From: Candidatus Limosilactobacillus intestinipullorum
GTDB lineage: Bacteria; Bacillota; Bacilli; Lactobacillales; Lactobacillaceae
Length of the DNA: 35,499 bases
NCBI GenBank assembly: GCA_019117185.1
Contig: DXAF01000056.1
Location: forward strand, 1-35,499
Direction: 5' to 3'
Position numbers and translations under genes: made by a program. The notes below the pieces were generated by a model. It was not told where the DNA came from. It searched no databases and was given only the letters and a program-made list of their open reading frames with translations. Shown here piece by piece: positions 14,892 to 23,499 of the stretch (position 1 is its first letter; the number at the start of each line of letters is the position of its first letter).

Positions 14892-14920
14892 ATTTTAAGC
14901 TCACTATTTACATATGTCAA
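14892..14920 (-). promoter_or_regulatory. Copper operon promoter
   Basis: On the minus strand TTGACA (14915-14920), a 17-base spacer and TAAAAT (14892-14897): a near-consensus promoter, about 34 bases before the cupredoxin ATG. Both cop boxes overlap or touch it. Confidence 0.75.
14909..14918. promoter_or_regulatory. cop box 2 (CopY-type operator)
   Basis: TACATATGTC matches TACANNTGTA at 9 of 10 positions and overlaps the -35 element. Two boxes 17 bases apart (end to start) flank the promoter, the arrangement seen in CopY-regulated operons. Confidence 0.7.
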
Positions 14921-14940
14921 CGATAAATGCTTGAGTAAGC

Positions 14941-14983
14941 AAAAAAGCCAACCAGCAGTCAATTTTGATTGCTAGTTGGCTTT
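14941..14983 (-). terminator. ltaS terminator
   Basis: On the minus strand AAAGCCAACTAGCA pairs with TGCTGGTTGGCTTT (one G-U) and is followed by a T run. It ends ltaS before the copper promoter. Confidence 0.7.
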
Positions 14984-14994
14984 AGTTTATTTGC

Positions 14995-17091
14995 TTACGG
15001 CTTCGGGAAGGTCAGCTTTGGGTAGTCCTTTAATTCTGGTGCATCGGTAGTGTAATCGTTGAAGGTACTCTGGTTGTTGTTCTTCGCCTTCACACTCGTC
15101 TTTTCCTTCTTTTGCGCATGCTTCAAGTTGGTCAAACTCTTCTTCAGGTTGTAAGTGTAGTCCTTCTTATCAACCTTCTTAAAGCCTGAGAGCTTGTAGA
15201 AACGCAATAGGTCACCATTCATTACCCGGTCAGACAGGGCGAGGTCCGTCGTAACGTACTTTTGGATCTTGCTAAACGCCTTCTTTTGTTTAGCGGTTGC
15301 CTTCGTAATCTGCTTACCATTCTTGGTGTAGTAGTAATCACCATTGTACTTAGTGTACTTCGGCGTTACCCAATCCCCGTTTCTAAATGGCACGATTTGG
15401 TTACGCTTTGGTGATAACAGGTCCTGGCCAAACTGGATGTAATTCTTCAAGCTGATCCCCAGCAGGTCTTCCAGGGTTGGTAAGACATCGATTTCCCCAC
15501 CATAGGTATGGTCGATGCCCCCCTTCAGGCCCGGCATGTTAATCATAAATGGCACCTTCTGGAACATCGCCAGGTCATAGTTAGTAACCTTCTTCTTGTG
15601 CAAGATCTGTGCAATCGCATCCTGGTGGTTATTTGAAATACCGTAGTGGTCCCCATATAAGACCAGCACACTATTTTGACGCAAGCCTGACTTATCCAGG
15701 TAGTCAAGAAATTCACCCAATGACTCATCAAGGTAGCGGGCCGTTTGAACATACGGGTCTACCGTATCGTCGCCCGTATCCCACGGTTGAATGTCCTTGT
15801 TCTGCTTATCCAAGATATATGGGTAGTGGTTCGTGACCGTGATGATCTTAGCGTAGAATGGTTGCGGCAATTGCTCGATGTAGTGGGCACTTTCCTTCAT
15901 AAAGATCTTATCCTTCATCCCGTAACCGGCATCATAGTCCTTAGTCTTAGGGAAGTATTCCTTACTAAAGAAGTACTGGTAGCCAAATGACTTGTAAGCA
16001 TTGTCTCGGTTCCAGAAACTTGGAACATCCCCGTGGAAGGAAGCCGTTGTGTACCCCAGCTTCTGGTGAAGCAAGGCCGGCGCTGACTGGAAAGTGTTGG
16101 TCGTCCCGTCGGTTACCATCGCGGACCCTTCTGGAAGGCCGAAGAGGGAGTTTTCCAGCATCATTTCGGCATCGGCAGTCTTCCCTTGACCAACTTCATG
16201 GAAGAAGTTATCAAAGGCCAGCGTATCATTTGCGTGGTAAAGCTTATTCAGATTAGGCATTACCTCTTGGCCGTCTTGCTTGTAGTCAATCATAAACTGC
16301 TGCAGACTTTCCAAGTGGATCACAAAGATGTTCTTTCCCTTTGCCACCCCTTCATATTGGATGTTAGGTCCCGCATAGTTGTGGTGGATAAAGTTTAAGA
16401 CCGGCTTTAATTGATTTTGGTCCGCCTGGGCTTTGACCACGCTATTGTGGGTCGTCTTAATCCCATCATAAATTGTGTAGGCCTGTAGTCCTAGGTACTT
16501 AACAATGTAGTTATTATCAAAAGTCCGCGTCAACAGTTGGGACCGGTTTGATTCGGCCATCCCCAGGTTGGCGCCAAATAACACAAAGCCCAGCGCCGTC
16601 ACCGTCATAGCATAACGGGCTTTAAAGCGCCGCATGTCCACCCGGATGACGTGAAAAAGCAGGATTAACGCCAGGACAATGACGTCCGCATACACCAGGA
16701 AATCCTCTGGCCGCATAATCCCCATCAAACTCTTTCCCAGGTTATTTGATGCGGCTCCAGACCCCTTAATAACGTTAAAGGTAATGAAGTCGGAGAATTC
16801 TCGATAGTATAAGATGTTTGCGAAGAGCCAGGTTGACAGCAACGCGTTGATAATTAGCATCAGCCAATATGACAACCTTCCCCGGAAGTACAGCGCGATC
16901 CCTAGGAAGACTAAGGCTCCCGGAATGGTGTTAAAGGCAAGCAGGAAGTGTTGCATACTCCCCTTGAGGCCAAGGTTAAATTCATTTTGATACGCCCAGT
17001 AACTCTTAAGACAAAATAAGAGTACGACGAGCAGAAAGAACCCCAGCTTGGTGTTCAAGCCGTGTCGCAGCTTCTGCAACGCTGTTTTCAT
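14995..17091 (-). CDS. ltaS: Lipoteichoic acid synthase, LtaS type
   Basis: Polymerises glycerol phosphate from phosphatidylglycerol outside the membrane to build lipoteichoic acid. The ATG at 17091 (MKTALQKLRHGL) has GGAGG 9 bases upstream, giving 698 residues. Five N-terminal membrane segments (about 17-35, 50-70, 75-95, 138-155, 165-180) precede an extracellular sulfatase-like domain: metal Glu261 in IHLES, nucleophile Thr305 in GQGKTADAE, and the late GDHYG metal motif. A C-terminal tail of about 80 residues is rich in lysine, N, D and T. Monocistronic, with its own terminator. Paralogues such as primases cannot be fully excluded. Confidence 0.92.
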   Translation of the reverse strand: MKTALQKLRHGLNTKLGFFLLVVLLFCLKSYWAYQNEFNLGLKGSMQHFLLAFNTIPGALVFLGIALYFRGRLSYWLMLIINALLSTWLFANILYYREFSDFITFNVIKGSGAASNNLGKSLMGIMRPEDFLVYADVIVLALILLFHVIRVDMRRFKARYAMTVTALGFVLFGANLGMAESNRSQLLTRTFDNNYIVKYLGLQAYTIYDGIKTTHNSVVKAQADQNQLKPVLNFIHHNYAGPNIQYEGVAKGKNIFVIHLESLQQFMIDYKQDGQEVMPNLNKLYHANDTLAFDNFFHEVGQGKTADAEMMLENSLFGLPEGSAMVTDGTTNTFQSAPALLHQKLGYTTASFHGDVPSFWNRDNAYKSFGYQYFFSKEYFPKTKDYDAGYGMKDKIFMKESAHYIEQLPQPFYAKIITVTNHYPYILDKQNKDIQPWDTGDDTVDPYVQTARYLDESLGEFLDYLDKSGLRQNSVLVLYGDHYGISNNHQDAIAQILHKKKVTNYDLAMFQKVPFMINMPGLKGGIDHTYGGEIDVLPTLEDLLGISLKNYIQFGQDLLSPKRNQIVPFRNGDWVTPKYTKYNGDYYYTKNGKQITKATAKQKKAFSKIQKYVTTDLALSDRVMNGDLLRFYKLSGFKKVDKKDYTYNLKKSLTNLKHAQKKEKTSVKAKNNNQSTFNDYTTDAPELKDYPKLTFPKP

Positions 17092-17164
17092 TGATTTGTT
17101 CCTCCATAGAAAAAATATCAACTTAAACAATAATACAATTTAACAGGTAAAGGCAATCTTTCCT

Positions 17165-17197
17165 CCGGCTTTTTTAAAAAATTTAATTTTAAGCCGG
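17165..17197. repeat. Inverted repeat in ltaS / EamA intergenic region
   Basis: CCGGCTT (17165-17171) and AAGCCGG (17191-17197) flank 19 AT-only bases between two divergent genes. Possible shared operator or an unusual AT-rich hairpin. Confidence 0.4.
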
Positions 17198-17281
17198 CCC
17201 TAACATAACCACCGTTTACGTGTAATTAGAGAAATGGTAACATTTAACTTTGGAAATTTTGTGAAAGAGGATTCGATCATT

Positions 17282-18184
17282 ATGTCAATTAGTAAACGTC
17301 AAGCCGACCTGATGCTCTTCATCGTTGCCATCCTGTGGGGAAGCAGCTATGTCTTTGCCAAGCTAACGGTCGAAGCGGGAATGCACTCCGGCTTAATCAA
17401 TGCCTGCCGGGGCACCATGTGTGTTGCCGCTGGTAGTCTGATATTTTTCAAAAAGCTCCGCCACATGACCTGGGTGGACGTGCGCCTGGGGTTAGTGATT
17501 GGTACCATCAATTTTTTGGGCTACTACCTGCAAACCGATGCCTTACGCTACACGACCCCAGCCAAAAATGCCTTTTTGACCACCCTCTACATCGTGGTGG
17601 CCCCACTACTACTATGGTTATTTTGGCATGAGCGGCCCCAACGCAAGGCCTACCTGTCGATCTTCCTGTCAATTATTGGAATGGCGGTAATTACCAATGT
17701 CTTGAGCAGTAACCTCCACCTCCAGTTTGGTGATGTTTTAACCTTGATCTCCACCTTCTTCTGGGCTGCCCAGATTATTTTCTTTGCTAAGTACGCACCC
17801 CACGCCTCTAGCCCCTGGGTACTCATCTTTATGATTGGCATTTGCCAGGGAACATTTGGTTGGCTGACCACCTTCTTTTTTGAGCGGCCAACCCTGGCCC
17901 ACGTCCACTGGGTCCAGGCGCTCATTCCACTAGCGATCCTTGCGATTGGAGTAACCTTTCTCGCCCAGGGGATGCAGATCACCGGACAAGCATATACCGA
18001 TGCCACCACGGCCGGATTAATCTTAATGCTTGAATCATTTTTTGCCAGCGTGATGTCCGTTATCATGGGTTATGACCCCCTGACCCCCCAGCTGGTCATC
18101 GGTGGGTTCATCCTCTTGCTTGCCAACGCTATCATGCAAGTTGACCTCCGTAACCTCCCCTTCCTTAAACGCCGCCACTCCTAA
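17282..18184 (+). CDS. EamA-family (DMT) transporter
   Basis: 300 residues with ten predicted membrane segments in two EamA repeats. The ATG at 17282 (MSISKRQADLMLFIV) has AGAGGA about 10 bases upstream; an ATG 48 bases earlier is not supported. The first repeat has LWGSSYVFAKLTVEAG, a typical EamA start. Members export amino acids, nucleosides or other metabolites; the substrate cannot be told from sequence. Divergent from ltaS and ends at an intrinsic terminator. Confidence 0.88.
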   Translation: MSISKRQADLMLFIVAILWGSSYVFAKLTVEAGMHSGLINACRGTMCVAAGSLIFFKKLRHMTWVDVRLGLVIGTINFLGYYLQTDALRYTTPAKNAFLTTLYIVVAPLLLWLFWHERPQRKAYLSIFLSIIGMAVITNVLSSNLHLQFGDVLTLISTFFWAAQIIFFAKYAPHASSPWVLIFMIGICQGTFGWLTTFFFERPTLAHVHWVQALIPLAILAIGVTFLAQGMQITGQAYTDATTAGLILMLESFFASVMSVIMGYDPLTPQLVIGGFILLLANAIMQVDLRNLPFLKRRHS

Positions 18185-18197
18185 AGCATTAAACAGC

Positions 18198-18246
18198 AAT
18201 AGGCACTAAGTATGCGACTTCATCGCACACCTAATGCCTATTTTTT
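18198..18246 (+). terminator. Terminator of EamA gene
   Basis: AATAGGCA and TGCCTATT form the base of the stem, an inner GTGCGA/TCGCAC-like pair extends it, and six T follow on the plus strand. Confidence 0.6.
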
Positions 18247-18256
18247 AATATCTATA

Positions 18257-20557
18257 TTAATGTTTAACCAGCTGGTACTCGTCAGTCGGTACCTGGTCAA
18301 GCAGTGACGTTACCTTGCCAACCACCGTCAGGGTCAGTGCGTGCATGGCACGTGAACAGATCGTGTAGAGCAATTGCCGCTCATCATCTCCGTGGTATTG
18401 CTGGTCGTTAGCATTCCAAACAATCACCGCGTCGAATTCCAGCCCCTTGGCCAAAAATGACGGCACAATGATTGTGCCCTTAACTAGACGCTGGTTTTCG
18501 GTCCGGACCAGTGTCGTCTTCACATTACGCTGTTCTAGTGCCTTGTAAAGCTGCTCACTGTCCGCAAGTGTCTTACCAATAATTGCCACCTGGTCATGGT
18601 CCGCTTGGTAGTGCTTCAGCGTTGCGACCACGTCATCAACACTTTGGTCAACGGTCGTCGCCTGCTTAACCACCGGACGGGCGCCGTTCCGGTCAAAGGC
18701 CTCAATTGCCTCACCATCTAGCAAGATATGTTTAGTGAAGTCAGTAATCTGCTTAGTGGACCGGTAGGACTTGGTTAGCTGGACGACCCGGGTCTTTTCG
18801 GGATCAAACATGGTGCTCAACTGCCGCAAGAGGCTCCGGCTATTTTCATGGGTGAAGATAGCCTGGTTTAAGTCACCCAGCAAGGTAAACTTTGCTCGGG
18901 GGAAACGGTATTTAAGGTAGGCTAACTGGTAGGGATCATAGTCTTGTACCTCATCGACAAACACGTAGCGGATGTCGCGTTGACCGTGCTTCCCCGTAAT
19001 CAGGTCATAGAGGTACAGGTAAATGGTGATTCCCGTCGCACTAATGTTACGTTGCTTAAGCGCGTCCTTCGTGCGGTCAACGAAGGATTGCCACTGGTCA
19101 AGCGTCAGACCATAGTCCGCCAGGTTGACCAACTTAGGTGTCACTCGTAATAAGTGGAGGTATTGACCATTAATGTTTAACCACTGGTTATGGTTAATCG
19201 CCCGCTTAATCGGTTCAAAGGCCTTCATCACGATCTTACGGGCCAAAAACTTGAACTCTTTATCGTCACTTTCAAATTCCCGCGGTTCGTTTGCAAAGAG
19301 GTTATCCAACTCTTCCTTGCTTAGGCTCTGGACCCGGTCTTCGACCCACTTACTGCGCATCTCGGTGCTGACCCGGTGGTTAAGGTACTTGATCAACGCC
19401 TCCTTGGTTCCGTCCAGGCGGTTGCCGAGCTTGTAGTTATTGTTAAAGGAATAGTAGATCTCACGGATCTTTTCCTTACTAATGAAGACCTTGCCATCAA
19501 ACATAATGTTGCGGAATCGCATGTGGGCATGGCCCAACCGCTTCGCATACCGCTCCGTAGCCCGGAAGTAGGCCAGGCTGGTGCACAGTCGCTGGGCCTT
19601 TTTATCCGTTACATCTTGACTAGCCGCAAAACGCTGGGCCAGTGTTTGAACATGGAGCCGGGGAACCCGCCGGTTAGCAAACTGGAAGTAGGTCATCTGG
19701 ACCATGTTATGCTCCCCCAGTTCTGGCAGCACCTGGTCAATGTAGTCATTGAAAAGCTGGTTGGGTGAAAATAAGACGACCTGTGATGACGTCAAGTTTC
19801 CCCGGTAACGGTACAACAGCCAGGCAGCCCGTTGGAGAACGGCAGCCGTCTTTCCCGAGCCCGCGGCCCCCTGAACGAAGAGGAGGTCATCTTTGGTATC
19901 CCGGATAATCTCATTTTGCGTTCGCTGGATGGTCGTGACAATGCTCTTCATTTTAGTTGACGAGTGGTTCCCCAGGGCTTCTAACAGCATTTGGTCACCA
20001 ACCTGCTCGTCGGTATCAAAAATGGTGACGATCGCCCCGTCCTTAATTTGAAACTGCCGTTTTAAGGTCAGGTCCACTTCTTGGGGGCCGACGGGAGTGT
20101 TATAGGTGACTTCACCCAGCTTCCCCTCGTAGTACACGGAGGAGATCGGGGCCCGCCAGTCATAGATCAAGAAGTGGTCGGGCCGGTCGCTAAATGACGC
20201 CAGTCCGATATAAATCGACTCTGGCTTGCTGGCCCCCGGCTCCTTAAAGTCGATCCGGGCAAAGTAAGGCTTCTTCTCTAGGCGCTTGAGGGTCGCTAAG
20301 TGGTCAGCAGCATGCTGCCAACTATTGTTCCGTTCATCTAGCATCTGCTGCTGGGCCCGAAAAGACATTGCCGTGTCCATCATCCCGGAATACGTCGTCG
20401 TGTTCAGGTGGATGTCATTGGTTTGTTTATTAATATCTTCAATGTCATTTTTGGCCGTCGTAATCCGCTTGGCCGCGTCCTGCTTGGCCTTTTGAATTTC
20501 AGCAAGCACGTGGTCGAGGTGTTGCTGCTCATATGCTTTTTCTGATTGTTTCGCCAC
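18257..20557 (-). CDS. helD: HelD-type superfamily 1 helicase (RNA polymerase recycling)
   Basis: 766 residues from a GTG start with GGGAGG 8 bases upstream. The N-terminal 90 residues are a long charged coiled coil, as in HelD proteins that reach into RNA polymerase. The DWRAPISS-VYY motif (133-143) is typical of HelD. Walker A is GAAGSGKTAA (230-239); Walker B-like VFVDEVQDYDPYQ, then LLGDLNQAIF and VIVWNANDQQY of UvrD-like enzymes follow. HelD removes and recycles stalled RNA polymerase. Length and motifs fit the Gram-positive form. Extended -10 promoter (20596-20604) upstream. Confidence 0.9.
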   Translation of the reverse strand: MAKQSEKAYEQQHLDHVLAEIQKAKQDAAKRITTAKNDIEDINKQTNDIHLNTTTYSGMMDTAMSFRAQQQMLDERNNSWQHAADHLATLKRLEKKPYFARIDFKEPGASKPESIYIGLASFSDRPDHFLIYDWRAPISSVYYEGKLGEVTYNTPVGPQEVDLTLKRQFQIKDGAIVTIFDTDEQVGDQMLLEALGNHSSTKMKSIVTTIQRTQNEIIRDTKDDLLFVQGAAGSGKTAAVLQRAAWLLYRYRGNLTSSQVVLFSPNQLFNDYIDQVLPELGEHNMVQMTYFQFANRRVPRLHVQTLAQRFAASQDVTDKKAQRLCTSLAYFRATERYAKRLGHAHMRFRNIMFDGKVFISKEKIREIYYSFNNNYKLGNRLDGTKEALIKYLNHRVSTEMRSKWVEDRVQSLSKEELDNLFANEPREFESDDKEFKFLARKIVMKAFEPIKRAINHNQWLNINGQYLHLLRVTPKLVNLADYGLTLDQWQSFVDRTKDALKQRNISATGITIYLYLYDLITGKHGQRDIRYVFVDEVQDYDPYQLAYLKYRFPRAKFTLLGDLNQAIFTHENSRSLLRQLSTMFDPEKTRVVQLTKSYRSTKQITDFTKHILLDGEAIEAFDRNGARPVVKQATTVDQSVDDVVATLKHYQADHDQVAIIGKTLADSEQLYKALEQRNVKTTLVRTENQRLVKGTIIVPSFLAKGLEFDAVIVWNANDQQYHGDDERQLLYTICSRAMHALTLTVVGKVTSLLDQVPTDEYQLVKH

Positions 20558-20595
20558 TGATTTTTCCTCCCGTTCAGGATAAAAAGTGTTATACC

Positions 20596-20604
20596 ATTAT
20601 AGCA
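20596..20604 (-). promoter_or_regulatory. Extended -10 promoter of helD
   Basis: On the minus strand TGCTATAAT, a consensus extended -10, lies about 40 bases before the helD GTG. No good -35 is visible at 17-18 bases. Confidence 0.45.
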
Positions 20605-20744
20605 TTCTACGTAAACGACCGGAAGCAATTCACTGTGGCCCGCGATTGTTTAAGGCTGGGTTAATTTTAGTGGTGATTGCTAGTCAAACTAGCGGTGCCA
20701 TCTTACAATTGAATAATAAGTATTTATAAAGGGGGGCGGCTCAC

Positions 20745-21395
20745 GTGGCCCATATTTTTTACCTACTAACGCATATTACCGAGGTCTTGATCCCAATGTT
20801 TGAGTGGTTGGGGCCGTGGAGCTACCTAATCCTCTTCGTCATCGTTTTTATGGAAACTGGGCTGGTGGTCTTCCCATGGTTACCCGGGGGCTCACTGGTC
20901 TTTTTGACCAGCTCCTTTATCGCCGTCCACCCGATTTTAAAAATGCAGATTGTTGTCCCCGTCTTCTTCTTGGCCGCCTTTATCGGGGACTCTGTTAACT
21001 ACTTTATCGGCCACAGTATCTCACGCTGGCACTGGATCGACAAACGACTATCTGGCCCCCGGATGCTCACGGCTAAAGAATACTTGAATAAGTATGGGTT
21101 CTGGGCCGTGGCTTTTGGCCGCTTTGTCCCACTAATCCGTTCATTCATCCCCACCATTTCCGGGATGATGCATTACCCCTTCCGGCACTTCACGGTTGGT
21201 AACTTTGTCGGAGTAGCGACTTGGGTGGCCCTTGGCTGTGGGTGTGGCTATTACTTTGGTTCGATTCCCTTGGTCAAAAAGCACTTCTCGCTCGTAATCC
21301 TCGCCCTCGTCTGCTGTGCGCTACTTCTGGCAGCGACAATGTGGGGACTAAAAACCTGGCGGCGCCGGCGGATTGAGAAGAATCGAATGCTCTAA
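20745..21395 (+). CDS. DedA-family membrane protein
   Basis: 216 residues from a GTG with AAAGGGGGG 8 bases upstream. Shows the DedA/SNARE-associated pattern: METGLVVFPWLPGGSLVF (acidic residue and proline pair in the first re-entrant part), GDSVNYFIGHSI, and FGRFVPLIRSFIPTISG with the conserved arginines. About five hydrophobic segments, C-terminal tail rich in Arg. Family members act as undecaprenyl phosphate or phospholipid flippases and support membrane charge balance. Which lipid this one moves is unknown. Confidence 0.9.
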   Translation: MAHIFYLLTHITEVLIPMFEWLGPWSYLILFVIVFMETGLVVFPWLPGGSLVFLTSSFIAVHPILKMQIVVPVFFLAAFIGDSVNYFIGHSISRWHWIDKRLSGPRMLTAKEYLNKYGFWAVAFGRFVPLIRSFIPTISGMMHYPFRHFTVGNFVGVATWVALGCGCGYYFGSIPLVKKHFSLVILALVCCALLLAATMWGLKTWRRRRIEKNRML

Positions 21396-21412
21396 GGCTT
21401 CTTTTCTTATGT

Positions 21413-21441
21413 TTGACCAGCTATTCATGGTAAAATATAAG
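21413..21441 (+). promoter_or_regulatory. Promoter of histidine phosphatase gene
   Basis: TTGACC (21413-21418), 17-base spacer, TATAAG (21436-21441); 33 bases before the ATG. hflX probably shares this transcript. Confidence 0.55.
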
Positions 21442-21474
21442 TAGTATTTTTAAATTAAAGGAGCGCATTCAATC

Positions 21475-22128
21475 ATGGCAATTACCGCTTACTTCGTCCG
21501 CCACGGCCAGACTTATCTTAACCGCTATAACCGGGTTCAGGGATGGTCTGACGCCCCCCTTACCGCGAAGGGTAAAGCCGATGCCCAACAAACTGGTAAG
21601 GAGTTAGCGGCGATCGATTTTGACTACCTTTTCTGTAGCGACCTTCCCCGGACGGTTGCCACTGCCCGCCTGCTGTTGGCCGCCGACACCAACACCACGA
21701 TTACGGAGCCGATTCCAGATAAGGCGTTCCGGGAAGAATTTTTCGGCTACTTTGAAGGACAAAACGCCGCTGAATTCACAAGCTTTTTAGGCGGGGCAGC
21801 AGGGGCCCGCTGGACGTTTACCGACATGTTTAATGCCTGGGGCCCAGACAAGCTTAAGGACAAGGTGGCGGCGGCCGACCCGTATGGCGACGCCGAGGAC
21901 CACGTCCAATTTTGGAACCGGGTTGGCAAGGGGATTGACCGTCTGCGGGCACTGCCGGATGGTTCAACCGCCGTTATCGTTACCCACGGGGTGACGATTC
22001 GCTCAATTGCGGAACACTTTGGTTACCACACCACCGAGTCCGCCCGCAACGGGAGTATGACCCGGCTAACGTTAACGCCAACCACGACTCATGTCGACTT
22101 CTATAACCAACTTGAATTACCAAATTAA
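21475..22128 (+). CDS. Histidine phosphatase superfamily protein (phosphoglycerate mutase-like)
   Basis: 217 residues with the RHG motif (VRHGQTYLN, catalytic His near residue 9), CSDLPRTVATARLL, EEFFGYFEG with the proton-donor Glu, and the second histidine in VIVTHGVTIRS. AAAGGAG precedes the ATG by 9-10 bases. It is in the GpmB/CobC-like branch; many such lactobacillus enzymes are broad-specificity phosphatases, and a glycolytic mutase role is not implied. hflX follows after 32 bases. Confidence 0.88.
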   Translation: MAITAYFVRHGQTYLNRYNRVQGWSDAPLTAKGKADAQQTGKELAAIDFDYLFCSDLPRTVATARLLLAADTNTTITEPIPDKAFREEFFGYFEGQNAAEFTSFLGGAAGARWTFTDMFNAWGPDKLKDKVAAADPYGDAEDHVQFWNRVGKGIDRLRALPDGSTAVIVTHGVTIRSIAEHFGYHTTESARNGSMTRLTLTPTTTHVDFYNQLELPN

Positions 22129-22160
22129 TTATTATCCGCAAAGGGGGAACATTGCTTTTA

Positions 22161-23435
22161 ATGGATACTAATATACAAACCGATGAACAAGTAATCATCA
22201 CCGGCCTCGACACTGGCCAACAAGACTACGATTATTCCATGACCGAACTGGCCGAGCTGGCCCAAGCCAACCACATGACGGTGGTCCAGCGGGTCGACCA
22301 AGTCATCGACCGGCCCAATCCCGCAACCTACTTTGGTAAGGGAAAGGTCGAAGAAATTGCTGAGGTGGCCGCGGCTAATCACGCCACCACTATTATTACC
22401 AACGATGAGCTGACCCCAAGTCAACTTCGTAACCTGGAAGAAGAAACGAAGGTCCGGATCCTTGACCGGACGGCGCTGATTCTCGAGATTTTCGCCACCC
22501 GGGCTAAATCTAAGGAGGCAAAACTCCAGGTTCAGATCGCTAAGTTGCAGTACCAGCTACCACGCCTGCAAACCAGTGCCAGCCAGCGACTCGACCAGCA
22601 GACCGGTGGGGGCAGCGGCTTTACTAACCGTGGGGCCGGTGAAACCAAGCTAGAAATGGACCGCCGGGTTATTCAACGGCAGATTTCACATCTCCGTCAC
22701 GAGTTGGCCGAAATCAATCGTTCTGAAGACACCAAGCGGCGCCGGCGGGAAAAGAGCAACATCCCGACGGCGGCATTGGTCGGCTATACCAATGCCGGCA
22801 AGTCAACGATCATGAATGGCCTTGTCGAACGCTATGGGATGGGAGAAGATAAGACCGTCTTTGCTAAAGACATGCTGTTTGCCACCCTAGACACCAGCAT
22901 TCGCCGGTTAACCCTCCCCAGCAAAAAGGACTTTCTCCTTAGTGACACGGTCGGCTTTGTCAGCAAGCTGCCTACCAACCTGGTAGAATCTTTCAAGTCA
23001 ACGCTTGCCGAGGCTGCTAATGCCGACCTCTTAATCCAAGTAATTGACTACTCAGATCCCAACTATGAAGAAATGATGCAGACGACTGCAAAGACGTTAA
23101 AGCAAATTGGGATTGATAATATTCCGATGGTTAACGTCTTTAATAAGGCTGATAAAACTGAGATCGAGTTCCCGGTTCTTGAAGGTGATGACCAAGTGGT
23201 AATCTCCGCTAAGCAGGCTGAATCACTGGACTTACTCGTTGATGTAATTCGAAAACACCTGTTTAAGGATTATGTCCAAGCAAAACTCCTCTTGCCATTT
23301 GCGGATGGCCAGCAGGTCTCCTACCTCAACGAGCACACCAATATTCTCGATACTGAGTACCGTAATGAAGGAACCTTACTTACCGTTGAGATGTCTCCCC
23401 AAGACGCCCAGCGTTTTGCTAAGTATGAGGTTTAA
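22161..23435 (+). CDS. hflX: GTPase HflX, ribosome splitting factor
   Basis: 424 residues from ATG at 22161 (MDTNIQTDEQVIITGLDTG); a TTG three codons earlier is nearer to the AAAGGGGG site, so the exact start is open. N-terminal HflX domain with NPATYFGKGKVEEIAE, a coiled linker with GGGSGFTNRGAGETKLEMDR, then the G domain: G1 GYTNAGKST, G3 DTVGF, G4 NKAD, G5 ISAKQ. Binds the 50S ribosome and rescues stalled ribosomes under stress. The C-terminal domain is short. Ends at a clear terminator. Confidence 0.95.
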   Translation: MDTNIQTDEQVIITGLDTGQQDYDYSMTELAELAQANHMTVVQRVDQVIDRPNPATYFGKGKVEEIAEVAAANHATTIITNDELTPSQLRNLEEETKVRILDRTALILEIFATRAKSKEAKLQVQIAKLQYQLPRLQTSASQRLDQQTGGGSGFTNRGAGETKLEMDRRVIQRQISHLRHELAEINRSEDTKRRRREKSNIPTAALVGYTNAGKSTIMNGLVERYGMGEDKTVFAKDMLFATLDTSIRRLTLPSKKDFLLSDTVGFVSKLPTNLVESFKSTLAEAANADLLIQVIDYSDPNYEEMMQTTAKTLKQIGIDNIPMVNVFNKADKTEIEFPVLEGDDQVVISAKQAESLDLLVDVIRKHLFKDYVQAKLLLPFADGQQVSYLNEHTNILDTEYRNEGTLLTVEMSPQDAQRFAKYEV

Positions 23436-23441
23436 GAAAAG

Positions 23442-23482
23442 AAAAAGCTTCAGCATTCAAATCCGAACGCTGAAGCTTTTTT
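23442..23482 (+). terminator. hflX terminator
   Basis: AAAAAGCTTCAGC pairs with GCTGAAGCTTTTT around a 14-base loop and ends in T6. The A-rich left arm also lets it act on the minus strand for yhgE. Confidence 0.75.
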
Positions 23483-23499
23483 CTATAGGGGTAACTACC

